This document shows positions 36,901 through 43,792 of a stretch of DNA of 64,000 nucleotides, piece by piece; position 1 is the first letter of the stretch, and the number at the start of each line of letters is the position of its first letter. This DNA is from Mycolicibacterium bacteremicum (GTDB taxonomy: Bacteria; Actinomycetota; Actinomycetes; Mycobacteriales; Mycobacteriaceae). The stretch spans positions 304,747 through 368,746 of the forward strand of contig NZ_MVHJ01000002.1 of the NCBI RefSeq assembly GCF_002086115.1. The letters run 5' to 3'. The notes beneath the pieces are model-generated. The model searched no databases and was not told the origin of the DNA. It saw nothing but the letters and a program-made list of their open reading frames with translations. Position numbers and translations under genes: made by a program.

Positions 36901-37299
36901 CTAGAGTGCCGCCACGCCGGCCTCGGCCACCGCGACATCCTGTTCGACGCTGCCCGCGCTGACGCCGATGGCGCCGACGACGATACCGTCCACGGTCAGC
37001 GGGATGCCGCCACCGAAGATCACCAGGCCGCCGCAGGTCTGCTCCAGACCGTAGAGTTCGGCGCCGGGCTGGGCGAGCGGCATCAACGCCCCGGTGGGCG
37101 CGTTCATCAGGATCGAGGTGCGCGCCTTCTTGATCGAGATGTCGATACTGGCCTTGATGGCACCGTCCATGCGGGCGAACGCCACCAGGTGGCCGCCGTC
37201 GTCGACGACCGCGATGTTCATCGGCTGACCGATCTCGCCGGCCTTCTCGATGGCAGCGTCGACCACCTTGGTCGCGCTGGTGAGGCTGATGGCACTCAT
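36901..37299 (-). CDS. GlcG/HbpS-type (DUF336) protein, PduO C-terminal-like
   Basis: 132 residues. TSATKVVDAAIEKAGEIGQPMNIAVVDDGGHLVAFARMDGA and LVIFGGGIPLTVDGIVVGAIGVSAGSVEQDVAVAEAGVAAL are the DUF336 signatures. The same fold forms the heme-binding C-terminal part of PduO adenosyltransferases and the heme-sensing HbpS. Here it stands alone, without the ATP:cobalamin adenosyltransferase domain, inside a B12-dependent island. A role in handling corrinoid or heme is inferred. Divergent from the aquaglyceroporin. Confidence 0.82.
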   Translation of the reverse strand: MSAISLTSATKVVDAAIEKAGEIGQPMNIAVVDDGGHLVAFARMDGAIKASIDISIKKARTSILMNAPTGALMPLAQPGAELYGLEQTCGGLVIFGGGIPLTVDGIVVGAIGVSAGSVEQDVAVAEAGVAAL

Positions 37300-37447
37300 G
37301 ACAAACCTTTCGAATCGGTTTTCTCGCAACGATTTTTGACGTTCGCGTTGGCGGATGGCCGCGTGTCGATCATAATCCGAACAGCGGTAGCGGGACAGGG
37401 CTTTGGGCCACGGTCGGCCCGGGGCGGGCAAACCTGTCCGAATACTC

Positions 37448-37479
37448 GCCAAAAGATCAGTGCTGCCACGATTTTTGGC
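37448..37479. promoter_or_regulatory. Inverted repeat in the DUF336/aquaglyceroporin spacer
   Basis: GCCAAAA (37450-37455 region) and TTTTTGGC (37472-37479) are inverted across about 18 nt; CGATTTTTG also occurs at 37330-37338 near the DUF336 start. The 277-nt divergent spacer holds no gene. It is weak evidence for a shared regulator site. Confidence 0.25.
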
Positions 37480-37576
37480 CAGAGAGTCGGCCAGGTTGGG
37501 CCGAAATACGCGCCACGCCAGCGTAAACCACAAAGACTGGTGCACAGCGTCTGCCCTCGTGAGATAGGTGGTTTCA

Positions 37577-38290
37577 GTGGCGAACATCGACATCTTCGTA
37601 TGGGAGTTCCTCGGCACGGCGGTGCTGTGTCTGCTCGGCAGCGGCTCGGTCGCCGCGGTCGTGCTGAAGAACTCGTACTCCCATGGTGGCGGGGGTGATT
37701 GGTTGATCATCGTGCTCGGCTGGGGCTTCGCGGTCTTCACCGGTGCCAGCGTCGCCGCCCCGGCGGGCGCGCACATCAACCCTGCGGTGACGCTGGCGGT
37801 CGCGCTGTCCGGCGGGGTGCCGTGGTCGACGGTGCCGGTGTACTGGGCGGCGCAGATCCTGGGTGCCTTCGTCGGGGCCTCGCTGGCATGGGCGGCCTTC
37901 AAATTGCAGTTCGACAACAACGACGACAACTCCGGGACGCGTGGAATCTTCTGCACCACGCCGTCGGTCCGTAATTTCCCGTGGAACATCGTCACCGAGG
38001 TGATCGCCACCTTCGTGCTGATCTTCTGGATCCTGATCAACCCGGAGGCCAACACCGCGCTGGGCTATGCGGCGGTCTCCTTCGTGATCATCACCATCGG
38101 CTTCGGTCTGGGCGGCCCGACCGGCTACGCCATCAACCCCGCCCGTGATCTCGGCCCGCGTATCGCGTACGCGGTGTTGCCGATCCGGGGCAAGGCCAAC
38201 GCCGACTGGGGTTACGCCTGGGTGCCCGTGGTGGCACCACTGGTCGGCGCCGCCCTGGCGGCCGGCCTGGTGGCTGTGCTGCCGGTCTGA
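37577..38290 (+). CDS. MIP-family aquaglyceroporin (glycerol facilitator)
   Basis: 237 residues with six transmembrane helices and two half-helices. Both NPA boxes are intact: HINPAVTLAVAL and YAINPARDLGPR. The Asp after the second NPAR is the GlpF-type residue that marks glycerol-conducting members. GTG 37577 has a GATAGGTG site 6 nt upstream; the GTG at 37568 is a possible earlier start. It would bring glycerol or 1,2-propanediol into the cell for the kinase or the dehydratase of this island. Confidence 0.92.
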   Translation: MANIDIFVWEFLGTAVLCLLGSGSVAAVVLKNSYSHGGGGDWLIIVLGWGFAVFTGASVAAPAGAHINPAVTLAVALSGGVPWSTVPVYWAAQILGAFVGASLAWAAFKLQFDNNDDNSGTRGIFCTTPSVRNFPWNIVTEVIATFVLIFWILINPEANTALGYAAVSFVIITIGFGLGGPTGYAINPARDLGPRIAYAVLPIRGKANADWGYAWVPVVAPLVGAALAAGLVAVLPV

Positions 38291-38297
38291 CCCGGTC

Positions 38298-38343
38298 GAT
38301 GATCGCCCGTCAGAGCGCCAGCGCGCTCGGGCGGGCGATCATC
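38298..38343. terminator. Hairpin at the aquaglyceroporin/SUMT convergent junction
   Basis: GATGATCGCCCG (38298-38309) and CGGGCGATCATC (38332-38343) form a 12-bp perfect stem. It starts 8 nt after the aquaglyceroporin stop and includes the last codons of the convergent methyltransferase gene, so it may terminate both. Confidence 0.6.
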
Positions 38344-39425
38344 GCGTCAACGGCCTGTCCCGGCACGAAGCCGGCCACCGCGCCGATCACGGTGGTGGCC
38401 GGCGGGCGGACCTCGGCGTCGCGGGCGGCGGCGGCGATACCGTCGAGGGAGGCGCGGATCTCCTGCTGGCCGGCCAGCGTCCCGTCCGCGATCACGACGG
38501 CCGGTGTGCCGGGCGGCATTCCGGCCTCCATCAGGGTTCGGGCGATCGTATCGAGATTGGCCACCGCCATCATCAGCACGATCGTGGTGTTGGCCGCGGC
38601 CAGCGCGGCGTAGTTCACCGTGCACTCCGGGTCATCGGGGGGGACGTGACCGGACACGACGGTGAAACCCTGGGTGAGCCCGCGGTGGGTCACCGGGACC
38701 ATTGCGGAGGCGGGTACCGCGATCGACGAACTCACGCCCGGTATCACGTCGACCGTGACACCGGCGCGCACGCATTCGTCGACCTCCTCGCCACCCCGGC
38801 CGAAGACGAAGCCGTCACCGCCTTTGAGGCGCACCACCGTGCGGCCCGCGCGGGCGTGCTCGATCAGCATCGTGTTGATATCGCTCTGCTCGGTGCGGCG
38901 CCCGCCGGGGATCTTCGAGACGTCGATGACCTGTGCCCGCGGGGCGATCTCGTGCAGGGCGGCCACCGGTGCCAGTCGGTCGGTGACGATGACATCGGCG
39001 CCCGCGAGTGCGGTCCGGCCGGCGACGGTGAGCAACCCCGGATCACCCGGGCCGCCTCCGACGATGATCACCCGGCCGGTATCCGGACCGGCAGCGTGCT
39101 CGGAGTCGTCCTCGGTGTCGATGCAGAAGGTTCCGCGGGCGGCGGCCGCGGCGACCGTCGCCCGTTCGGCATCGCCGAGCCCCGCGCAGGTGAACACCAC
39201 CTCGGCGCCCAGGAGGTCGGCATCGCCGACAGCGTTGGCGCGCAGCGTGATCAGGCCACGGTCGGCCAGATCGGCGAGATAGGCCGCCGGCTGGGCAGCG
39301 AAGACGGTGATGTTCGCGCCGGCGGTCAGCAGTGCGCCGACGATACCGAGCGAGCGATCCGAGGACCCGATGACCGCCACCGAGCGGTGCCGGACCGGCA
39401 GCCGCACCGCGATCCCGTCACCCAT
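38310..39425 (-). CDS. Uroporphyrinogen-III C-methyltransferase with degenerate CysG-like N-domain
   Basis: 371 residues. Residues about 115-365 form the SUMT domain (RVIIVGGGPGDPGLLTVAGRTALAGADVIVTDRL, VVRLKGGDGFVFGRGGEE, VIPGVSSSIAVPA). It makes precorrin-2, the branch point to B12 and siroheme. Residues 12-110 resemble the precorrin-2 dehydrogenase/ferrochelatase half of CysG (VAVIGSSDRSLGIVGALLTAGANITVF), but the usual GGGxVAxRK motif is altered. Its place in a B12-dependent catabolic island suggests a role in corrinoid supply. ATG 39425 overlaps the luxR stop by 8 nt. Confidence 0.88.
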   Translation of the reverse strand: MGDGIAVRLPVRHRSVAVIGSSDRSLGIVGALLTAGANITVFAAQPAAYLADLADRGLITLRANAVGDADLLGAEVVFTCAGLGDAERATVAAAAARGTFCIDTEDDSEHAAGPDTGRVIIVGGGPGDPGLLTVAGRTALAGADVIVTDRLAPVAALHEIAPRAQVIDVSKIPGGRRTEQSDINTMLIEHARAGRTVVRLKGGDGFVFGRGGEEVDECVRAGVTVDVIPGVSSSIAVPASAMVPVTHRGLTQGFTVVSGHVPPDDPECTVNYAALAAANTTIVLMMAVANLDTIARTLMEAGMPPGTPAVVIADGTLAGQQEIRASLDGIAAAARDAEVRPPATTVIGAVAGFVPGQAVDAMIARPSALAL

Positions 39426-40152
39426 GGTCGCGTGCCCGCAGGACGGTGGCGATCAGCGCCGATCGGCTGGGCACCCCGAACTTGCTCTTGATGTTGTGCA
39501 GGTGGAACTTGACCGTGGCCTGCGAGATGAACAGCGACCCGGCGATCGCGCGATTGTCGAGACCCTCGACGAGCAGGTCGAGTACCTCGCGCTCGCGGCG
39601 GGTGAGGATGTCCGCGCCGGCCGCGCCGGACTGGTCACGTAGTTCGCCGATGAGGGTCTCCGCGCTGCGCGCGTCGAGCACCCGGTGACCGTCGAGGACC
39701 CGCAGCACCGCCCCGCGCAGTTCGGCCGACGGGGACCGGCGGTCGACCACCGCATCGGCCCCGGCGCTGATCATCGGCAGGGCGCGTTCGCGTGGGTCGT
39801 CACCGTCGATGACGGCCAGCACACGCGGGGCGGGGTGCAGGCCGGCCAGCAGCGCCGACAATCCGGGGCCGGCCTCGGCGCCGACCACGAGCAGGTGTGG
39901 TCGCAGTTCACGTAACCGGTCGGCCAGTGCCGGACCGTGGTCGAGATCACCCACCAGCTTGATGCCCGCATCCTGGGACATCACATGGATCAGTCCGTGG
40001 CGCAGCAACTCGTCGTTCATCACGAACACCGCACGCCGCGGCGCCGGTGCGATGAAAGGCACTGTCATGTCGAGTTTTTCGATCGAGCCGCCGGAGACGG
40101 CGGCGCTGTCCTCCCGCTGGGTCGGCGCCTCGCGGGTCTGTGTCCAGCCCAT
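39418..40152 (-). CDS. LuxR-type regulator with degenerate receiver domain
   Basis: 244 residues. The C-terminal HTH (about 183-240, LTRREREVLDLLVEGLDNRAIAGSLFISQATVKFHLHNIKSKFGV) is a classic LuxR/NarL domain. Residues 40-150 have a receiver-like fold, but the strand that should end in the phospho-acceptor Asp reads HLLVVGAEAGPG, with Gly/Ala in its place. It is therefore probably phosphorylation-independent. ATG 40150-40152 has a GGAG site about 7 nt upstream. It is translationally coupled to the downstream methyltransferase by an 8-nt overlap. Confidence 0.88.
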   Translation of the reverse strand: MGWTQTREAPTQREDSAAVSGGSIEKLDMTVPFIAPAPRRAVFVMNDELLRHGLIHVMSQDAGIKLVGDLDHGPALADRLRELRPHLLVVGAEAGPGLSALLAGLHPAPRVLAVIDGDDPRERALPMISAGADAVVDRRSPSAELRGAVLRVLDGHRVLDARSAETLIGELRDQSGAAGADILTRREREVLDLLVEGLDNRAIAGSLFISQATVKFHLHNIKSKFGVPSRSALIATVLRARDHG

Positions 40153-40198
40153 GGTCAACTCCGTCCTGCTGCTGAGCGGCGAATGCTAATGCAGGCAG

Positions 40199-40216
40199 CG
40201 TTGCAGCTACGTTGCA
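40199..40216. promoter_or_regulatory. Direct CGTTGCA repeats between the LuxR and FhuF-like genes
   Basis: CGTTGCA at 40199-40205 and again at 40210-40216 are direct repeats with an 11-nt period, about one helical turn. They lie 47-64 nt upstream of the luxR start. The same half-site makes up the palindromes at 33601-33627 and 40985-41002. Confidence 0.5.
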
Positions 40217-40223
40217 CCGCGAC

Positions 40224-40934
40224 TCACCGCGCGGGCGGGGCGGTGAGCACGCAGTCGCCGCACAGGCCGCCCATCGGCCCTTGGTAGAACAGGCAACAGC
40301 TGGTCCTGCGGAAGGTGCCGTCGGTGAACGATCCGGTGCCCGCCAGCGGCTCGGTGTCCAGCAGACCCCGCACGAGCGTGCGCCCGGCGGGTTCGAGGTC
40401 GGGACGGGTCATCGCCAGCACCGTCACCGCCCCGTTGGCCGCCGAGGTCAGATTCCCGCGCGTCACCTGCGGTGACAGCGAGACCAGCGAGTGCAACCGG
40501 TCACCCAGCGTGGTCAGCGCCGCGATCACGGTGGCGGCGATGGTCGCGGCGGGGGCTCCGGTCGTGACCCAGGCCGGGTCCGCGGCGGCGAAGAGTGGGG
40601 CATGACCATCGGAGGTCCGCCACCGGATGGACCCGGCATCCAGCACCGGGACGGCGCCGAAGCACACCGCAGCGCCGATGGCAGGGGAGAGCAACCGGGC
40701 GGCGACACCGAGCTGGAACGACGAGGCGGCCATCCGGACCGGCACCCGCCCCGGCGGGCAGCCCGCCGCGCCGGCGATGGCGTCGCGGGTGGCCGTGACG
40801 TGGCCGCGCAGCCCCGCGTCGTCGAATAGCGCTGGCAGCGGCTGCCATTCGTGTCCGTGTGCGTGGGGGAGCGCGAAGTACCCGCCCAGTTCGGCTAGCG
40901 CCGCCAGGTGGCCATCGGTCGATGGGAGGGTCAC
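40224..40934 (-). CDS. FhuF-type (2Fe-2S)-binding protein
   Basis: 236 residues from GTG 40932-40934. The C-terminal motif is SCC, then LCGDC: Cys213, Cys214, Cys225 and Cys228, the CC-x10-C-x2-C cluster pattern of FhuF-type ferric-siderophore reductases. The middle (RMAASSFQLGVAARLLSPAIGAAVCFGAVPVL) also matches that family. It lies between luxR and the dehydratase operon, from which it diverges across a spacer with the TGCAACG operator. It could supply electrons to a cobalamin or metal step, but this is inference. Confidence 0.82.
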   Translation of the reverse strand: MTLPSTDGHLAALAELGGYFALPHAHGHEWQPLPALFDDAGLRGHVTATRDAIAGAAGCPPGRVPVRMAASSFQLGVAARLLSPAIGAAVCFGAVPVLDAGSIRWRTSDGHAPLFAAADPAWVTTGAPAATIAATVIAALTTLGDRLHSLVSLSPQVTRGNLTSAANGAVTVLAMTRPDLEPAGRTLVRGLLDTEPLAGTGSFTDGTFRRTSCCLFYQGPMGGLCGDCVLTAPPAR

Positions 40935-40984
40935 GCGAAGACAGGCTAGCCGCTGATTCCGCGGAAGCGGACCACAACGAGCTC

Positions 40985-41002
40985 TGCAACGTTGTTGCAA
41001 CG
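40985..41002. promoter_or_regulatory. Operator upstream of the diol dehydratase operon
   Basis: TGCAACGTTGTTGCAACG contains two inverted TGCAAC/GTTGCA half-sites, including the full GTTGCAAC at 40994-41001. It lies 23 nt upstream of the first dehydratase ATG, and in the spacer shared with the divergent FhuF-like gene. The dehydratase ATG has no clear ribosome site, so its mRNA may be leaderless and start close to this operator. Confidence 0.65.
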
Positions 41003-41024
41003 TGACGCGAGCCACAATCGGTGC

Positions 41025-41453
41025 ATGACAGAACCGACCCTCGATCCGACGGTGGACTACCCGTTGAGCCTGAACCGGCAGGATCTGCTGTTCACCCCCA
41101 ACGGCAAGTCGATCGCCGACATCACCATGGACGCGGTGATGTCGGGTGACGTCACCGCTTCGGACCTGCGCATCACCCCGGAGACGCTGCGGCTGCAGGC
41201 CCAGATCGCCGAGAAGGTCGGCCGTAAGCCGCTGGGCGCGAACCTGCGCCGCGCGGCGGAGATGACGGCGATCAGCGATGAGCGGGTGCTGCAGATCTAC
41301 AACGCGTTGCGGCCCAACGCCTCCACCAAGGCCGAGCTGGACGCCATCGCCGAGGAGTTGGAGACCCAGTACGGGGCCACCATGCTGGCCGGTCTTGTCC
41401 GCGAAGCCGCCGACGTCTACGAGCGTCGCGACATCCTCGCCACCAACGATTAG
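41025..41453 (+). CDS. pduE: Diol/glycerol dehydratase small subunit
   Basis: 142 residues. DYPLSLNRQDLLFTPNGKSIADITMDAVMSGDVTASDLRITPETLRLQAQIAEKVGRKPLGANLRRAAEMTAI and the end YGATMLAGLVREAADVYERRDIL are diagnostic of PduE/DhaB3. It is the first gene of the operon, whereas the classic order is large-medium-small. The holoenzyme uses adenosylcobalamin to turn 1,2-propanediol or glycerol into propionaldehyde or 3-hydroxypropionaldehyde. Confidence 0.95.
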   Translation: MTEPTLDPTVDYPLSLNRQDLLFTPNGKSIADITMDAVMSGDVTASDLRITPETLRLQAQIAEKVGRKPLGANLRRAAEMTAISDERVLQIYNALRPNASTKAELDAIAEELETQYGATMLAGLVREAADVYERRDILATND

Positions 41454-41464
41454 GAGCTGATCCG

Positions 41465-43192
41465 GTGACCGCAGTAACCCCCCAGGCGGCTTCAGCCTCG
41501 ACGGCAGGCGAGAAGCGGCAGTCCGAGCGCACCAGGGTTCTTGAGGAGCGCCCCGTCAACCTCGACGGCTTCGTCCAGGAATGGCCCGAGGTCGGAATGG
41601 TGGCGCTGGACAGCGAATTCGATCCGGCGCCCAGCGTCAAGGTGGTCGACGGCGTGATCGTCGAGATGGACGGCCGGGCCCGCGCCGACTTCGACTTCCT
41701 GGACCAGTTCATCGCCGACCACGCGATCGACGTGGCCACCACCGAGGCGTCGATGGCCATCCCCGCTCAGGACATCGCGGCCATGCTGGTCGACCCCCGG
41801 GTGACCCGTGACGATGTGATCGCGGTGACCCGCGGTCTGACGGCTGCCAAGCTGCTCGAGGTCGTCAAGACGATGAACATCGTCGAGATCATGATGGGCA
41901 TGCAGAAGATGCGCGCCCGCCGCACCCCGGCGAATCAGGCGCACTGCACCAGCGCGCGGGACAACCCGCTGCAGGTGGCGTGCGAGGCGGCCGAGGCGTC
42001 GCTGCGCGGATTCTCCGAGGTCGAGACGACGCTCGGCGTGGTGCGTTACGCACCGCTGGTCGCGATGGCGCTGCAGATCGGCAGTCAGGTCGGCCGCGGC
42101 GGTCGGCTGACCCAGTGCGCCCTCGAAGAGGCCACCGAACTGGAACTCGGTATGCGCGGCATCACGGCGTACGCCGAGACCATCTCGGTGTACGGCACCG
42201 AGTCGGTGTTCGTCGACGGTGACGACACCCCGTGGTCGAAGGCGTTCCTGGCCGCGGCGTACGCCTCGCGCGGGATCAAGATGCGTTTCACCTCCGGTAC
42301 CGGCTCCGAGGTGCAGATGGGCAATGCCGAGGGCCGGTCCATGCTGTACCTGGAGATCCGCTGCATCCTGGTCACCAAGGGTGCCGGCGTGCAGGGTCTG
42401 CAGAACGGCTCGATCTCCTGCATCGGTGTCCCCGGCGCGGTGCCCGCGGGCATCCGGGCGGTGGCCGCCGAGAACCTGATCGCCTCGGCCGTCGACCTCG
42501 AATGTGCCTCCGGGAACGACCAGTCGTTCTCGCATTCGCCGATGCGACGGGTCGCGCGGCTGCTGCCGCAGCTGATGCCGGGCACCGACTTCATCACCTC
42601 CGGCTACTCGGCAACGCCCAACTACGACAACATGTTCGCCGGATCCAACGTCGACGCCGAGGATTTCGACGACTTCAACACCATCCAGCGTGACCTGCAG
42701 ATCGACGGTGGTCTGCAGCATGTGAAGGAATCCGAGATCCTGGCCGCGCGGCACCGCGCGGGCAAGGCGCTGCAGGCGGTTTTCCGCTACCTGGATCTAC
42801 CGGCGATCACCGACGCCGAGATCGAGGCCGCCACCTACGCGCACGGCAGCCGCGAGCTCATCCCGCGCGATGTGCTCGAAGACCTCAAGGGCGCCCAGCA
42901 GGTGATGGAACGCAACGTCACGGGCCTGGATCTGATCAAGGCGTTGGAGTCCACCGGCTTCACCGATATCGCCGAGAACCTGTTGACCGTTCTGCGGCAG
43001 CGTGTTTCCGGTGACTTGCTGCAGACCTCGGCCATCATGGACCGCAACCTGCAGCCGCTGTCGGCGGTCAACGACCGCAATGACTACGCCGGTCCCGGCA
43101 CCGGCTACCGCCCCACGGGGGAACGTTGGGAAGAGATGAAGCGGTTGCGGCACGTGACCAGCGCCGAGAACCCCGAACTTGAGGTGGAATGA
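41465..43192 (+). CDS. pduC: Diol/glycerol dehydratase large (catalytic) subunit
   Basis: 575 residues, about 20 more than PduC of enterobacteria owing to a 25-residue N-terminal leader. The TIM-barrel signatures RPVNLDGFVQEWPEVGMVALDSEFDPAPS, MQKMRARRTPANQAHCTSARDNPLQVACEAAEASLRGF and ISCIGVPGAVPAGIRAVAAENLIASAVDLECASGNDQSFSHSPMRR are conserved. The radical reaction takes place here. The upstream gap is 11 nt. Confidence 0.96.
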   Translation: MTAVTPQAASASTAGEKRQSERTRVLEERPVNLDGFVQEWPEVGMVALDSEFDPAPSVKVVDGVIVEMDGRARADFDFLDQFIADHAIDVATTEASMAIPAQDIAAMLVDPRVTRDDVIAVTRGLTAAKLLEVVKTMNIVEIMMGMQKMRARRTPANQAHCTSARDNPLQVACEAAEASLRGFSEVETTLGVVRYAPLVAMALQIGSQVGRGGRLTQCALEEATELELGMRGITAYAETISVYGTESVFVDGDDTPWSKAFLAAAYASRGIKMRFTSGTGSEVQMGNAEGRSMLYLEIRCILVTKGAGVQGLQNGSISCIGVPGAVPAGIRAVAAENLIASAVDLECASGNDQSFSHSPMRRVARLLPQLMPGTDFITSGYSATPNYDNMFAGSNVDAEDFDDFNTIQRDLQIDGGLQHVKESEILAARHRAGKALQAVFRYLDLPAITDAEIEAATYAHGSRELIPRDVLEDLKGAQQVMERNVTGLDLIKALESTGFTDIAENLLTVLRQRVSGDLLQTSAIMDRNLQPLSAVNDRNDYAGPGTGYRPTGERWEEMKRLRHVTSAENPELEVE

Positions 43193-43193
43193 C

Positions 43194-43766
43194 ATGTCGG
43201 AAAGAACACTGAGTCTCACCGATGAGAAGCCGGCCGAGGCCGGTAAGCGCACCGACGAGGTCCTGGTCGGGGTGTCACCGGCCTTCGCCGACTTCTTCAG
43301 CCAGACCATCACCGGTCTGTCGCATGCCGATGTGATCCGCCAGATCCTGGCCGGTATCGAGGAGCAGGAGGTGGCGGCCCGCGTCGTACGGATCCGGCAC
43401 AGCAGCGATCTCGCCGTCGTCGCGCACACCGCGGCCAAGCTGTCCGGATCGGGTATCGCGATCGGTCTGCTCTCGCGGGGCACGTCGATGATCCACCAGC
43501 GCGACCTGCCCCGGTTGTCGAGCCTGGAGCTGTTCCCGCAGAGCCCGCTGATGACCTTGGACACCTACCGTCAGATCGGCTCGAACGCGGCCCAGTACGC
43601 CAAAGGTGAGTCACCCGAACCGGTTCCGACGCTGAACGACCAGATGGCCCGCCCGCGCTGGCAGGCCAAGGCGGCACTGCTGCACCTGAAGGAAACCGAG
43701 CAGATCGTCAAGGGAGCCAAGCCGGTCGAGGTGATTCCGCAGTTCGAGCAAGCGCTGGCGAACTGA
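43194..43766 (+). CDS. pduD: Diol/glycerol dehydratase medium subunit
   Basis: 190 residues. VLVGVSPAFADFFSQTITGLSHADVIRQILAGIEEQEVAARVVRIRHSSDLAVVAHTAAKLSGSGIAIGLLSRGTSMIHQRDLPRLSSLELFPQSPLMTLDTYRQIG is the PduD core that binds the lower face of cobalamin with the large subunit. There is no long N-terminal microcompartment-targeting helix like that of PduD from Salmonella: only about 25 polar residues precede the core. Start ATG 43194, 1 nt after the large-subunit stop. Confidence 0.95.
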   Translation: MSERTLSLTDEKPAEAGKRTDEVLVGVSPAFADFFSQTITGLSHADVIRQILAGIEEQEVAARVVRIRHSSDLAVVAHTAAKLSGSGIAIGLLSRGTSMIHQRDLPRLSSLELFPQSPLMTLDTYRQIGSNAAQYAKGESPEPVPTLNDQMARPRWQAKAALLHLKETEQIVKGAKPVEVIPQFEQALAN

Positions 43767-43792
43767 GCGGCCCAACCGATGAAGGACGTCCG

